Shown one piece after another: positions 9,049 to 18,079 of a stretch of DNA of 64,000 bases. How positions within the stretch are numbered: the stretch's first letter is position 1; each line of letters starts with the position of its first letter. Both the position numbers and the translations under genes were made by a program. The stretch spans positions 744,001 to 808,000 of the forward strand of contig NZ_OMOI01000001.1 of the NCBI RefSeq assembly GCF_900302485.1, given 5' to 3'. The DNA is from Aliiroseovarius pelagivivens. GTDB lineage: Bacteria; Pseudomonadota; Alphaproteobacteria; Rhodobacterales; Rhodobacteraceae. Under the pieces are notes generated by a model that worked only from the letters and a program-made list of their open reading frames with translations, did not search any database and was not told the DNA's origin.

Positions 9049-9092
9049 AGTCCCGCGTGATCCTTATTTCGTAAGGTTGGTTTCCTGTATCG

Positions 9093-10589
9093 TCATTCTT
9101 GGTGCAACTCTCGCAGGATGTTCTTTTGAACCTTGCCCATCGTATTGCGCGGAAGCGCCTCCGTAATCTGGTATTCACGCGGATGTTTGAAGCGGGCAAG
9201 ATTGGTCTCGACCATTGAGATAATCCTATCCGTGGACAAGGCAGGGTCTTCCAGCACAATCGACGCAATCACGCTTTCGCCGAAGTCAGGATGCGGAACG
9301 CCGTAGACTGCGCTTTCCAATACGCCGGGAACGTCGTTGATGACGTCCTCAATCTCTTTCGGATAGATGTTGTAGCCGCCTGCGATGATCAGATCTTTTT
9401 GTCGACCCACGATCGAGACGCGGCCATCCTTGGCCATCATCCCAAGGTCGCCAGTGATGAAAAATCCATCATCCCGCAACTCTTCAGCCGTCTTCTCTGG
9501 CATCTGCCAATAGCCTTGAAACACGTTGTCGCCGCGCACTTCGATGACGCCAATATCACCGGTCGCACAGGCATCGCCGGTTGCCGCATCGGTGATTTTC
9601 ACTTCTGTCCCGGGCAGGGCATAGCCAACCGTTCCCGCAATCCTCTCGCCGTTATACGGATTGGATGTGATCATGTTGGTCTCGGTCATGCCGTATCGCT
9701 CCAAGATGCGATGGCCGGTGCGGTCTTCGAACGCCACATGTGTTTCTGCCAACAAAGGGGCTGAGCCCGATATGAATAGTCGCATATTCGCGACGGTGGG
9801 TTTGCCAAAGCGTTCATCAGACAGCAGGCGCGTGTAGAACGTCGGCACGCCCATCATCAAGGTTGCGGTGGGCAATGTGTCCAGAACCGCATCAAGGTCG
9901 AATTTCTCCATGAACCGAACTGACGCGCCTGACAAAAGCGCGGTGTTCATCGCAACGAAAAGACCGTGCGTGTGAAAGATCGGCAAAGCGTGCACCAACC
10001 GATCATCATCTGTGATCTGCCAAAGCTCTGTCAGAACTTCGGCATTGGACAACAGGTTCTTGTGGCTCAACATCGCGCCTTTTGAACGGCCGGTCGTACC
10101 CGATGTGTAAAGCAAGGATGCAAGATCATCTGGATCCCGCTGAACAGTTTCAAAGACCTCGGGCATTTCGTTTGCTGTGGCTGACAGGCTTCCGCCTGCA
10201 CCATCAAGGGTCAGGACCTTTGCCTCGATCTTGGTGGCGATTGCATTGATCGCGGTCTCGTCTTTCGTGTCACATACGATCAGTTTGGGTTGTGCGTCCG
10301 CGACGAAATACTCCATCTCGGCTTCTGTATAGGCTGTATTCAACGGCAAATAGACCGCACCGGCCTGCACCGAACCAGCATAAAGCGCGATGGTGTCGCT
10401 GAGCTTGGGGGCCTGCACGACCACACGATCACCGGGCGCGACACCAGCCGCAACAAGAACATGGGCCATTTGCGCGGCGCGGCGCACAAAGGCGTCATAG
10501 CTTAGCTGCGTGCCGTCATCGCACTCCAGAAAAGTCGAGCTATTGCCAGCGTGCGGCGCGATCAACGTATCATAAAGCGGGTTTGTCAT
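9093..10589 (-). CDS. matB: malonyl-CoA synthetase
   Basis: A 498-residue member of the ANL adenylate-forming family. The phosphate-binding loop is LLYTSGTTGRSKGAMLSH, the A5-like motif is ERYGMTETNM, and the C-terminal catalytic Lys is in MGKVQKNIL. Overall similarity, including NPYNGERIAGTVGYALPG, fits malonyl-CoA synthetase (malonate + CoA + ATP to malonyl-CoA). It overlaps the malonyl-CoA decarboxylase gene by 4 bases, which strongly supports the specificity. Cytoplasmic. Substrate choice rests on family resemblance and this pairing. Confidence 0.9.
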   Translation of the reverse strand: MTNPLYDTLIAPHAGNSSTFLECDDGTQLSYDAFVRRAAQMAHVLVAAGVAPGDRVVVQAPKLSDTIALYAGSVQAGAVYLPLNTAYTEAEMEYFVADAQPKLIVCDTKDETAINAIATKIEAKVLTLDGAGGSLSATANEMPEVFETVQRDPDDLASLLYTSGTTGRSKGAMLSHKNLLSNAEVLTELWQITDDDRLVHALPIFHTHGLFVAMNTALLSGASVRFMEKFDLDAVLDTLPTATLMMGVPTFYTRLLSDERFGKPTVANMRLFISGSAPLLAETHVAFEDRTGHRILERYGMTETNMITSNPYNGERIAGTVGYALPGTEVKITDAATGDACATGDIGVIEVRGDNVFQGYWQMPEKTAEELRDDGFFITGDLGMMAKDGRVSIVGRQKDLIIAGGYNIYPKEIEDVINDVPGVLESAVYGVPHPDFGESVIASIVLEDPALSTDRIISMVETNLARFKHPREYQITEALPRNTMGKVQKNILRELHQE

Positions 10590-11884
10590 GTGTTTATGCC
10601 TTTGGGGATTGTCGTCAGCAGTGCATTTGAAAGCGCCGTTACGGATGGCGAAGCGGCAACAATGTTGTTCAAGACAAAGCCTTCGTGCTGAAGCTCGGTC
10701 TGTGACAAATCATAGAGGTAATTGACCATCACGCCGCTTGACTGCGCCTGCCCATTCTCTGACGAGTCTGCTTGGGCATGGAGGCCGTACACCTCAGCGC
10801 CATTGCCAAGATGGAACCGTGCCACAGGATCAACAGGAGAGCCGTCCGCGCGTTTTGCCAACAACAGATACCGCGCGGCCAAGGCTTTGCAGCCGTCATC
10901 CGTGGCCTCACCGCCAAGCATCGCGGTTGCGGCGTGTCCGATTTCATCATCCTCGACCTGCTGTTTAAGCCATGCGTTCAAACCAGGAATGGGCGAGAGG
11001 GTGACGAAAGTCTCAAGCGTTGGGGCTTCCAGTGCCAACTCAGCGACCACCTGTTTGATAAGCAGGTTGCCAAAGCTGATGTTGCGAAGGCCTTTTTGGC
11101 AGTTCGAAATTGAATAGAATACGGCGACGTTTGCCTGTTCTGCGTCGATGGGCGTTCGCCCTTCGGATAGCAGCTTGTCAACTGATCCGGGGACGCCCTT
11201 GGTCAAGGCAACCTCTACAAAAATGAGCGGCTCGTCTGGCATGGCTGGGTGAAAGAACGCAAAACAACGGCGATCAGGCGGGTAAAGCCTGCGTCGCAGA
11301 TCATCCCAATCATTGATTTGGTGGACGGCTTCATAGGCGACAATCTTGTCGAGGATCCGCGCCGGGGTGTCCCAGCTGATTTGTTTCAAGACCAGAAAGC
11401 CCCGGTTGAACCAGCTTCGCAGCAAGTGGACAAAATCGAGATCAGTTCGCCTTAGCGCAGGCTGATCTTTCAAAAAGCGCAGCAAGTCGACACGCATCGA
11501 CACCAAGGTCGGCGTCGCCCCTGTAGGCTGGTTTAGCCGACGCAATAATTCTTGGCGCCGTGGCTCGGAGGCTTGGCTCAATGCGCTAAAATGCTCGACG
11601 CTTGGATCCTTTGCGTATTGGTGCGCAAGTTCCGCAACATGGGCTGCGTCAATCTCAAGTTCATCATTGAGGTATTCAAAGAACGCGCGTTTTCCGTCGT
11701 CATCCAAGGCGTTGTAGCGTTCCAGCACTGTTGCAGCGAGCCGATACCCCGACACTTCACCTTCGGCAGACAAAAGCGCCTCGCAAAGGTCGACGATGCT
11801 GCGATCATCTTGCTTTCCACGCATCTGATTGGGCCGGTCGAACAGGTGCGCCAGCAGATCTCCTAGGAAACGATTGCGCTTCAT
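10586..11884 (-). CDS. matA: malonyl-CoA decarboxylase
   Basis: A 432-residue malonyl-CoA decarboxylase, converting malonyl-CoA to acetyl-CoA and CO2. The N-terminal helical domain is about residues 1-150. The catalytic GNAT-like domain contains CFAFFHPAMPDEPLIFVEVAL and VAVFYSISNCQKGL; the Ser/His-type active site falls in these regions. It lies between the GntR gene (1-base gap) and matB (4-base overlap), the R-A-B order known for rhizobial mat loci. With MatB it turns free malonate into acetyl-CoA. Confidence 0.92.
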   Translation of the reverse strand: MKRNRFLGDLLAHLFDRPNQMRGKQDDRSIVDLCEALLSAEGEVSGYRLAATVLERYNALDDDGKRAFFEYLNDELEIDAAHVAELAHQYAKDPSVEHFSALSQASEPRRQELLRRLNQPTGATPTLVSMRVDLLRFLKDQPALRRTDLDFVHLLRSWFNRGFLVLKQISWDTPARILDKIVAYEAVHQINDWDDLRRRLYPPDRRCFAFFHPAMPDEPLIFVEVALTKGVPGSVDKLLSEGRTPIDAEQANVAVFYSISNCQKGLRNISFGNLLIKQVVAELALEAPTLETFVTLSPIPGLNAWLKQQVEDDEIGHAATAMLGGEATDDGCKALAARYLLLAKRADGSPVDPVARFHLGNGAEVYGLHAQADSSENGQAQSSGVMVNYLYDLSQTELQHEGFVLNNIVAASPSVTALSNALLTTIPKGINT

Positions 11885-11885
11885 C

Positions 11886-12551
11886 TTATGTGTCCATCTG
11901 GCTGCTCAGATACTCGCCTGTCCGGCGATAATGGTTCAGCAGCAATTTGCAGGCGTTGTCTGCATCTTTGCCAAGGGCTGCGTCCATGATCTCTTGGTGT
12001 TCGGTTTCAATGGACCGTTTCTGATAACTTTTGCCGCCCGCGGCGAGGTATCGATAGCGGATGTTCAGGTCGTAAAGCTGCGAGCAGTACCCCTCGAGCA
12101 TCGGCAATCCAGATTGATCCAACAGAGCCATATGAAATGCTTTGTGGGCGGCTTCGAAGGTGACGACCTCTCCGCCTCGGGCCTTGTTCATGTGGTAGTG
12201 TTTGAGGATAAGCCGTTCTTCCCAAGCCGCATCCGCATTGGCGATAGAGGCGCGCAGCGCCATGTCTTCAAGCGTGCACCGCAGCATGAGAATTTCTTCA
12301 AAGTTGGCTTTGCTGACCGGTGCCGCGCGAAACCCGCGCTGATCAATCCGTTCGACCAGTTTGTCTGACGTCAAAAGGCTTAGCGCCTCGCGCACCGGGC
12401 TTGAGCCCAAGTCAAGCAGACGGCGCAACTGTTCGATCTTTAGCTTGAAGCCGGGCTCGATCTCGCCCGTCAGGATCATCTCACGCAGCTTAAGATATGC
12501 CCCACGCGTGGCCGAAGATTCTTTGGTCGCCGTCTCTGTCACCATATTCAT
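11886..12551 (-). CDS. matR: GntR-family (FCD/FadR type) regulator, probable MatR
   Basis: A 221-residue regulator with an N-terminal winged helix (about residues 14-80, including RRLLDLGSSPVREALSLLTSDKL) and a C-terminal all-helical FCD effector domain that has His residues suited to metal and carboxylate binding (FEAAHKAFHMALL, TEHQEIMDAAL). It lies directly upstream of matA and matB, as matR does in rhizobia, so malonate or malonyl-CoA is the likely effector. Candidate operators are the inverted repeats at 12985-13014 in the divergent promoter region. The specific name rests on context. Confidence 0.83.
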   Translation of the reverse strand: MNMVTETATKESSATRGAYLKLREMILTGEIEPGFKLKIEQLRRLLDLGSSPVREALSLLTSDKLVERIDQRGFRAAPVSKANFEEILMLRCTLEDMALRASIANADAAWEERLILKHYHMNKARGGEVVTFEAAHKAFHMALLDQSGLPMLEGYCSQLYDLNIRYRYLAAGGKSYQKRSIETEHQEIMDAALGKDADNACKLLLNHYRRTGEYLSSQMDT

Positions 12552-12583
12552 CTGGCTTCTCCTACTGCTGTTCGCAAAGCCCT

Positions 12584-12970
12584 TTAGCTAAGCGTTGCGC
12601 CACCTGTCGAGAGGTTGGCGGAAACGCTGACTGACCCTTCGTTAATCATCCAGCGCCGCAAAACGAAGGTCCGTGCACCGCTTTTATGCATCGGGTCGTC
12701 TTCGGCAAGGGCGCGTGCAGCGTCAAGGCTGTCCGCCCGGTAGATGATCAACCCCATGCCCTGCATGTGTTCACCGGTTTCGTCCGACATAGGCCCTGCA
12801 AACGCAAGTTTCCCTTCGCGTTCCAGCTTCGCCTGATAGGCCAGATGATCAGGCAGGGATGCCTTCACATCTTCGGGTGCTTTTGCAGGCGTGCTGTGCG
12901 CCACATAAAGCTCAAGTGCCAATGCACCACGGCCCTTCGCCTCTGCCTTGTAATCCGCCCAAGTTACCAT
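12584..12970 (-). CDS. YciI-family protein
   Basis: A 128-residue protein of the YciI-like (YCII / ferredoxin-like fold) family, with the pattern HLAYQAKLEREGKLAFAGPMSDETG followed by IIYRADSLDAARALAEDDPMH. The conserved His and Asp suggest a small enzyme, but most family members have no known reaction. The ATG at 12970 has GGAGGGCACG in front; upstream in-frame codons have none. It is the first gene of the leftward unit with matR, matA and matB, and is divergent from the FAH-family gene. Confidence 0.8.
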   Translation of the reverse strand: MVTWADYKAEAKGRGALALELYVAHSTPAKAPEDVKASLPDHLAYQAKLEREGKLAFAGPMSDETGEHMQGMGLIIYRADSLDAARALAEDDPMHKSGARTFVLRRWMINEGSVSVSANLSTGGATLS

Positions 12971-12984
12971 CGTGCCCTCCAAAA

Positions 12985-13014
12985 ATATCGATATTATTTG
13001 ACATCTGATAATAT
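12985..13014. promoter_or_regulatory. candidate operator in the yciI/FAH divergent promoter region
   Basis: Two nested palindromes lie in the 83-base gap between divergent genes: ATATCGATAT (12985-12994), and the perfect 7-base inverted repeat ATATTAT (12991-12997) / ATAATAT (13008-13014) with a 10-base spacer. A TTGACA hexamer lies inside the spacer. This would suit a dimeric regulator such as the nearby GntR protein. Binding is an inference. Confidence 0.45.
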
Positions 13015-13053
13015 TGTAGGCAGAAATTAGGGGAACTGACAAGGATTGCATTC

Positions 13054-13935
13054 ATGAAATACATGGTGGGTGAGACATCAAACGGGACTGCGGTCTTTGC
13101 CGTAATTGGCGAGAATGCCGTTAATATTACGGCGCTTGACCCTGAAATTGGCAGCGACTTGGCTGTGCTTGCTAGTCAAGGCGGCCGTGTCGAATCTCTT
13201 TCTGATCAGCTGGGCACGGCGCCGACGGTGCCTGTCGATTCGATCACACCCGCGCTGCCCATCGCAGATCCGGGCGCGATTATTTGCGTCGGTTTGAACT
13301 ACACGGATCACATCAAAGAAGGCGGCTACGACATCCCGGATTACCCGGCATTGTTCATGCGCTCGAAAGCGTCGATCATGGCGGCAGGCAAGCCCTTGGT
13401 GCGCCCGACGTGCTCGGAGAAGCTCGACTATGAAGCAGAGCTGATGCTGATCGTCGGGAAGGGTGGCCGCCACATCTCGGAAGCCGACGCGCTGGATCAT
13501 GTGTTTGGCTACACGGTGTTTAACGACGGGTCCGTGCGGGACTATCAACGCAAGACGCATCAATGGACGCCGGGCAAGAATTTTGACGACACTGGCGCGA
13601 TTGGTCCGTTTGTTGTGACACCAGATGAAGTGCCAGAAGGCGCAGCTGGCCTGAAGATCGAAAGCCGCGTTGGCGACGAGATCCTGCAAAGCTCAAACAC
13701 TGCGAACATGATTTGGGGCGTGCGCAAAATCATCTCGATCGTCTCGGAATACACCACTTTAGCACCCGGCGACCTGATCGCGCTTGGTACTCCGCCGGGC
13801 GTTGGGCACGCGAAGAAGCCCAACCCGCGTTGGTTGGTGCCAGGTGAAACGGTTGAAATCGAAATTGAAGGGATCGGCATTTGCGCCAGCCCTATCGTGG
13901 ACGAGAAAGACCATGCCTCGGAGGCTGCTGAATGA
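13054..13935 (+). CDS. fumarylacetoacetate hydrolase (FAH) family protein
   Basis: A 293-residue FAH-family enzyme. The catalytic domain begins at about residue 75 (ICVGLNYTDHIKEGG). The metal-binding acids lie in KLDYEAELMLIVGKGG and in VFNDGSVRDYQRKT, and the later LAPGDLIALGTPPGVGH is characteristic. Relatives hydrolyse or decarboxylate 2,4-dioxo acids or isomerise ring-cleavage products of aromatic compounds. It opens the rightward operon that ends in an intradiol dioxygenase, which suggests action on a ring-cleavage product. Its stop overlaps the nitroreductase start by ATGA. Exact reaction unknown. Confidence 0.87.
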   Translation: MKYMVGETSNGTAVFAVIGENAVNITALDPEIGSDLAVLASQGGRVESLSDQLGTAPTVPVDSITPALPIADPGAIICVGLNYTDHIKEGGYDIPDYPALFMRSKASIMAAGKPLVRPTCSEKLDYEAELMLIVGKGGRHISEADALDHVFGYTVFNDGSVRDYQRKTHQWTPGKNFDDTGAIGPFVVTPDEVPEGAAGLKIESRVGDEILQSSNTANMIWGVRKIISIVSEYTTLAPGDLIALGTPPGVGHAKKPNPRWLVPGETVEIEIEGIGICASPIVDEKDHASEAAE

Positions 13936-14597
13936 ACGCGCCAACCGGACAAGAGCTTGCGGTTCTACGCGCCAAAGCACAGGAAGATCACCGTGCTTTG
14001 CGCGGGCGGATTGACCGGCTGTCAGATGACGCGATTGACCTGATCCTGCGGGGGGCTCGGTCCCATTATGCATGGACGGACAAGCCGATCCCGGACGGAC
14101 TGCTTGAAGAGATCTATGACATCACAATCAATGGCGCGACCAGCATGAACACGCTGCCCGCCCGGTTCGTGTTTGTGAAAACACCCGAAGGCAAAGAGCG
14201 TCTTGCGAAATCGCTGAAGCCTCTGAATGTGAAGAAGATGATGGGCGCGCCTGTCACAGCGATTATCGCCTATGACATGGATTTCTGGCATGAACTGCCG
14301 TTTCTGTTCCCGCACGAAGATCGTCGCCACCTGTTTGATGGCAAGCCCGAGTATTGCGAAGACACAGCTTATCGCAATGGCACGCTTCAGGGCGCATATT
14401 TCATGATCGCGGCGCGTGCCGTCGGGCTGGATGTTGGTGCCATGTCAGGATTCTCCAACAAAATTGTCGATGAAGAGTTCTTTGCCGGCACGACCCTGAA
14501 ATCAAATTTCCTGTGCAACATTGGTTACGCTGATGAAACCGCGCTGTTTCAAAAACTGCCGCGTTTTGCGTTCGACCAAGTCTGCACATTTGCCTGA
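13932..14597 (+). CDS. nitroreductase-family protein, RutE-like (malonic semialdehyde reductase type)
   Basis: A 221-residue flavin-dependent nitroreductase-fold protein. Features shared with RutE and related reductases are SHYAWTDKPIPDGLLEEIYD, TSMNTLPARFVFVKTPEGK, GTLQGAYFMIAARAVGLD and GAMSGFSNKIVDEEFF. RutE-type enzymes reduce malonic semialdehyde to 3-hydroxypropionate. No other rut gene is present, but malonyl-CoA genes lie across the divergent promoter, so a malonate-semialdehyde-like intermediate is attractive. Cytoplasmic. Subfamily assignment is by motif only. Confidence 0.8.
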   Translation: MNAPTGQELAVLRAKAQEDHRALRGRIDRLSDDAIDLILRGARSHYAWTDKPIPDGLLEEIYDITINGATSMNTLPARFVFVKTPEGKERLAKSLKPLNVKKMMGAPVTAIIAYDMDFWHELPFLFPHEDRRHLFDGKPEYCEDTAYRNGTLQGAYFMIAARAVGLDVGAMSGFSNKIVDEEFFAGTTLKSNFLCNIGYADETALFQKLPRFAFDQVCTFA

Positions 14598-14610
14598 AGG
14601 GGAACCTGCA

Positions 14611-15072
14611 ATGGCCGTTAAGATGAAAACTGTTGTGACCTATCGTGCCAAGGCAGCCTGCCCGACCCATGCGCGCACGGAAATTCCAGTACGCGACCTA
14701 AATGTCGTGATTGATGAACCATTAGAACGTGGTGGGACCAACTTGGGGCCTTCTCCTACCGAGACAGCAATGACGTCATTGATCGCCTGCACCAATGTCA
14801 TCGGTCATAAATGCGCCAAAAAACTTGGTGTGGATCTTGGCACGATAAGTATTGACGCAAACTGCAAATTTGATCGGCGCGGTGTTCTCTTGGAGGAAGA
14901 GATCGACGTGCCGTTCCCCGAAATCACACTCACGGTGAACTGCGATACCCCGGCCAGTCAGGATGACCTGACAAGGGTCGGGGTGGAAACAGCAAAGTTT
15001 TGCGCAATCGCAAAACTGTTTGAAGCAGCCGGCACAGATCTGACCGTGAATTGGGTGAAGACGAACGCATAA
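14611..15072 (+). CDS. OsmC-family protein
   Basis: A 153-residue OsmC/Ohr-fold protein. The two family cysteines are in MTSLIACTNVIGHKC and VETAKFCAIAKLFEAAG; the N-terminal Arg/Gly pattern (ERGGTNLGPSPTETAM) is also typical. Such proteins reduce organic hydroperoxides by a thiol mechanism. In an aromatic-catabolism setting it could protect against peroxides, though some OsmC relatives act as hydrolases. The ATG at 14611 follows AAGGGGAAC, 13 bases after the nitroreductase stop. Confidence 0.82.
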   Translation: MAVKMKTVVTYRAKAACPTHARTEIPVRDLNVVIDEPLERGGTNLGPSPTETAMTSLIACTNVIGHKCAKKLGVDLGTISIDANCKFDRRGVLLEEEIDVPFPEITLTVNCDTPASQDDLTRVGVETAKFCAIAKLFEAAGTDLTVNWVKTNA

Positions 15073-15111
15073 ATCAACAGGGCGAAAGCCTACATCTCTG
15101 GGAGGAAGACA

Positions 15112-16185
15112 ATGTTGAATTGGACGAAGAAGACAATGGTGGGCGCAGCGCTTGCGACGATGGTGGCTCTACCGGCTACCGCGCAAGAAAGCGTTTCGGC
15201 AGTGGTCATCGATGGCTATCCCGACCGCGCACTTTGGGTGAAAGAGTTCTCGAATTTCTTTATCCCACAGATGGATAGCCGCCTTGAGGCCGCCGGAAAC
15301 TACAAAATTAACTGGCAGGAAAACTACGGTGGATCAATCGTGAAGCCCAAGGGCGTGCTGGAAGGCGTGCAGTTGGGTCTTGGCGATATTGGCATCGTAA
15401 CAACCATTTTCCATTCATCGAAGCTGCCAAGCCAAGGCATCTCGGGGTCCACACCGTTTGTGTCTTCGGATGCCCGCGCTGTTGCAAAGGCGGTAGACGA
15501 GATTGCGCGAGAATACCCCGCAATGCAGAACGAATTTGCGGCTCAGAACCAAGTCTATCTCGCGACGGGCGTCGTGTTGGATACCTATCAGGTGTTCTGC
15601 TCGCAGCCGGTCGCTTCGGTTGCAGATCTTGAAGGTCGCAAGATTGCGGGTGCGGGTCTGAACCTGCGCTATCTTGAAGGCATCAAAGACGCCGCTGGTG
15701 TTCGTGGCGGTCTGACAGACTTCTACAACATGTTGCAGACCGGCTTGGCTGATTGCGCGATGTTGTGGCCCGAGGCTGCGGTCACGTTCAAGATCGCAGA
15801 AGTTGGACCCTACATGCTGCAAGCGGACCTTGGTGCCGTGAACTCGAAAACCGTCACCGTGAATGCGGACTATTGGGCAAAGCTGCCTGACGAGGTGAAA
15901 GCCACCCTTCAGGACGTCGCGATCGAATACCGCGATCACCTTGCCGGTATCGCAATGGACCGCGCAGCTGCTGCACATGCGGCTTATACCGAAGCTGGCG
16001 GAACAATCGTTGAAGTCTCGGCTGATGACCGCGCCGCATGGGCGGGCGCGATGCCAAACATCGCAGCAGAATGGGCCGAAACGCTGAACGGAAATGGCGA
16101 GCAGGGAACTGAAATGCTGGCCGCATATCTTGGCAAGCTTGAAGCTGCTGGCTTCGTCGGCGTCCGTGACTGGACTGCAGAGTAA
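15112..16185 (+). CDS. TRAP transporter solute-binding protein, DctP type
   Basis: A 357-residue periplasmic receptor with a signal peptide ending near residue 24 (ALPATA, then QESVSA). DctP-family features include GGSIVKPKGVLEGVQLGLGDIG and the segment around NMLQTGLADCAMLWPEAA, where DctP proteins bind the ligand carboxylate. GGGAGGAAGACA precedes the start. It is followed by dctQ- and dctM-like genes. The ligand is probably an aromatic or dicarboxylic acid used by the flanking enzymes; malonate is possible given matAB nearby. Confidence 0.9.
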   Translation: MLNWTKKTMVGAALATMVALPATAQESVSAVVIDGYPDRALWVKEFSNFFIPQMDSRLEAAGNYKINWQENYGGSIVKPKGVLEGVQLGLGDIGIVTTIFHSSKLPSQGISGSTPFVSSDARAVAKAVDEIAREYPAMQNEFAAQNQVYLATGVVLDTYQVFCSQPVASVADLEGRKIAGAGLNLRYLEGIKDAAGVRGGLTDFYNMLQTGLADCAMLWPEAAVTFKIAEVGPYMLQADLGAVNSKTVTVNADYWAKLPDEVKATLQDVAIEYRDHLAGIAMDRAAAAHAAYTEAGGTIVEVSADDRAAWAGAMPNIAAEWAETLNGNGEQGTEMLAAYLGKLEAAGFVGVRDWTAE

Positions 16186-16215
16186 CCAATTGGCAACCCC
16201 AGGAAGGGTCATCCG

Positions 16216-16767
16216 ATGTTAACTTCGGCTATCGCTGGCCTCTCTAGGGTCGCCAACACATTTGCTATCGCCGCCAACGCTTTAGGCACGCTTGTCGTGC
16301 TGGCGTTGGTGGTCGTCCTCAACGTTGACGTGATTGCACGAGGCGTCTTCTCGGCCCCCATCAAGGGCACCTACGAGATGGTCCAGTTCTCGGTCGTCCT
16401 GATCGTTTTTCTACAGCTTGCTGATGTCGTTCGCGTTGATCGCTTGACCCGATCAGACGGCTTTCTCAACTTGCTGCATGATCGCCGCCCTCGGCTTACG
16501 GCAAATCTGAGACGCATCATCAATGCGCTGTCTGCGATTTTCATGGGACTGGTCGCCTATATCACCTTCCCGGAATTCCTACACATGTGGGATACGCAGG
16601 ATTATTTCGGAGTGCCCGGATTGTTCACGTTACCCTGGTGGCCGGTGAAGCTGGTCATATCGGTCGGGACCGCGCTGTCCTGCCTTATCTTCGTCCTTAA
16701 AGTTATCACCGCGCAGGATCGCCCTCAGCTGATCCGCGCCCCCGAACATGACGAGCCGTCCAAATGA
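16216..16767 (+). CDS. TRAP transporter small permease, DctQ type
   Basis: A 183-residue membrane protein with four predicted helices and the DctQ pattern (VDVIARGVFSAPIKGTYEMVQ, then LQLADVVRVDRLTRSDGF). It forms the small membrane subunit that pairs with the DctM-type protein encoded next, overlapping by ATGA. The ATG at 16216 has AGGAAGG upstream. Confidence 0.9.
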   Translation: MLTSAIAGLSRVANTFAIAANALGTLVVLALVVVLNVDVIARGVFSAPIKGTYEMVQFSVVLIVFLQLADVVRVDRLTRSDGFLNLLHDRRPRLTANLRRIINALSAIFMGLVAYITFPEFLHMWDTQDYFGVPGLFTLPWWPVKLVISVGTALSCLIFVLKVITAQDRPQLIRAPEHDEPSK

Positions 16768-18068
16768 GCCCTATTGAGATTGGCCTCATCTCGGTCATTG
16801 CCATTGTCTTTCTGATCTACGCAGGCGTCTACATTCCGATCGCATTGGGCATGGTGTCCTTTGTGTCGATCTGGCTGATGCGGGACAACTTCACGCTCGC
16901 CTTGAACCTACTGAAAATCGCGGTCGGCGACAGCGCGATGGAATACAGCTTCGCGACGATCCCGCTCTTTACCTTTATGGGGCTCATAGTCTCCAAAGCG
17001 GGGTTGGGCAGGGACATTTACGAAGTCATGACCATGCGCTTTCGCAAGGTCAAAGGCGGTATCGGCATGGCGACTGTCGGGGCAAACGCGGTCTTCGCAG
17101 CTGTCACTGGGTCGTCGATTGCGTCGGCTTCTGTGTTCACCAAAGTGTCAGTGCCGCAGATGTTGGCCCAAGATTATAACCCGCGCTTTGCCGTTGGCGT
17201 CGTTGCTGGGTCGTCAGTTCTGGGTATGATCATTCCGCCCTCGGCAATGCTGATCATCTACTCATTTGTGTCGGAGCAGTCGGTTGGGGATATGTTCCTT
17301 GCAGGCGTTATTCCGGGCATCATGCTGGCCATCGCCTATGTCGGCGCAATTTGGTTCATGGGGCGCTACACCCCGAATTTTGTTGGCGGCCGCGTTGTCC
17401 AAGATACCGAATGGATGTCTGGGCGAGAGATCGCGTCGAAAACGCTTCCGACCCTCGGACTGATTACCATCGTTCTGGGTGGGATCTATACTGGCTGGCT
17501 GACAGCAGTTGAAGCAGGCGCGACCGGTGCTCTTGTCGCCCTGATCATTGCGGCCTTCCGCAAGTCGATGTCCGCCAGATCGTTTTGGGAGGCCTTGCTT
17601 GAAACAGGTCACATCACCGCAGCGATCCTCTTCCTTATCACCGCCGCGTCGATTTACAGCCGAATGCTGGGTCTGGCCGGCTTGCCTAACCAACTACAGG
17701 ATATCCTAGCAGGAAATGCCGCGTCATTCTGGACGGTCATGTTGGTCTATGTGCTGCTGATGCTGTTCCTTGGCACTTTGCTGGATACGGCATCGATCAT
17801 CCTAATCGTCGTTCCTTTGTTCCTGCCGCTTGTCGAAGCGCTTGATCTGTCGCTGATTTGGTTCGGCATCATCACAGTGGTCGGCGCGGAGATCGGACTT
17901 TTAACACCACCGCTTGGGATATCGTGTTTCGTGATCAAGTCGACGATCAACGATGACCGCATTTCGCTTAAAGACGTCTTCATGGGTGCGTTGCCCTTCG
18001 CCTTTGTCATGCTCATCGTCCTGTTCATCCTGATCGCCTTCCCGGTCCTCAGCCTCGCCTTGATTTAA
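16764..18068 (+). CDS. TRAP transporter large permease, DctM type
   Basis: A 434-residue, very hydrophobic protein of the DctM family, with about 12 helices. Conserved segments include AAVTGSSIASASVFTKV, LGMIIPPSAMLIIYSF, GTLLDTASIILIVVPLF and IGLLTPPLGISCFVIK. It provides the Na+-coupled translocation channel of the tripartite system. Inner membrane. It lies 11 bases before the dioxygenase start, so transporter and enzyme are very likely co-expressed. Confidence 0.92.
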   Translation: MSPIEIGLISVIAIVFLIYAGVYIPIALGMVSFVSIWLMRDNFTLALNLLKIAVGDSAMEYSFATIPLFTFMGLIVSKAGLGRDIYEVMTMRFRKVKGGIGMATVGANAVFAAVTGSSIASASVFTKVSVPQMLAQDYNPRFAVGVVAGSSVLGMIIPPSAMLIIYSFVSEQSVGDMFLAGVIPGIMLAIAYVGAIWFMGRYTPNFVGGRVVQDTEWMSGREIASKTLPTLGLITIVLGGIYTGWLTAVEAGATGALVALIIAAFRKSMSARSFWEALLETGHITAAILFLITAASIYSRMLGLAGLPNQLQDILAGNAASFWTVMLVYVLLMLFLGTLLDTASIILIVVPLFLPLVEALDLSLIWFGIITVVGAEIGLLTPPLGISCFVIKSTINDDRISLKDVFMGALPFAFVMLIVLFILIAFPVLSLALI

Positions 18069-18079
18069 GGAGCTACATC

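Noticed and set aside
8157..9092. Target-site duplication around the intact IS6 copy.
   Set aside because: The 8-base flanks GAACAGCA and AGTCCCGC differ, so a recent simple insertion is not supported.
13932..14597. Calling the nitroreductase gene rutE and the locus a pyrimidine (rut) cluster.
   Set aside because: No rutA, B, C, D, F or G is present; only the family resemblance is supported.
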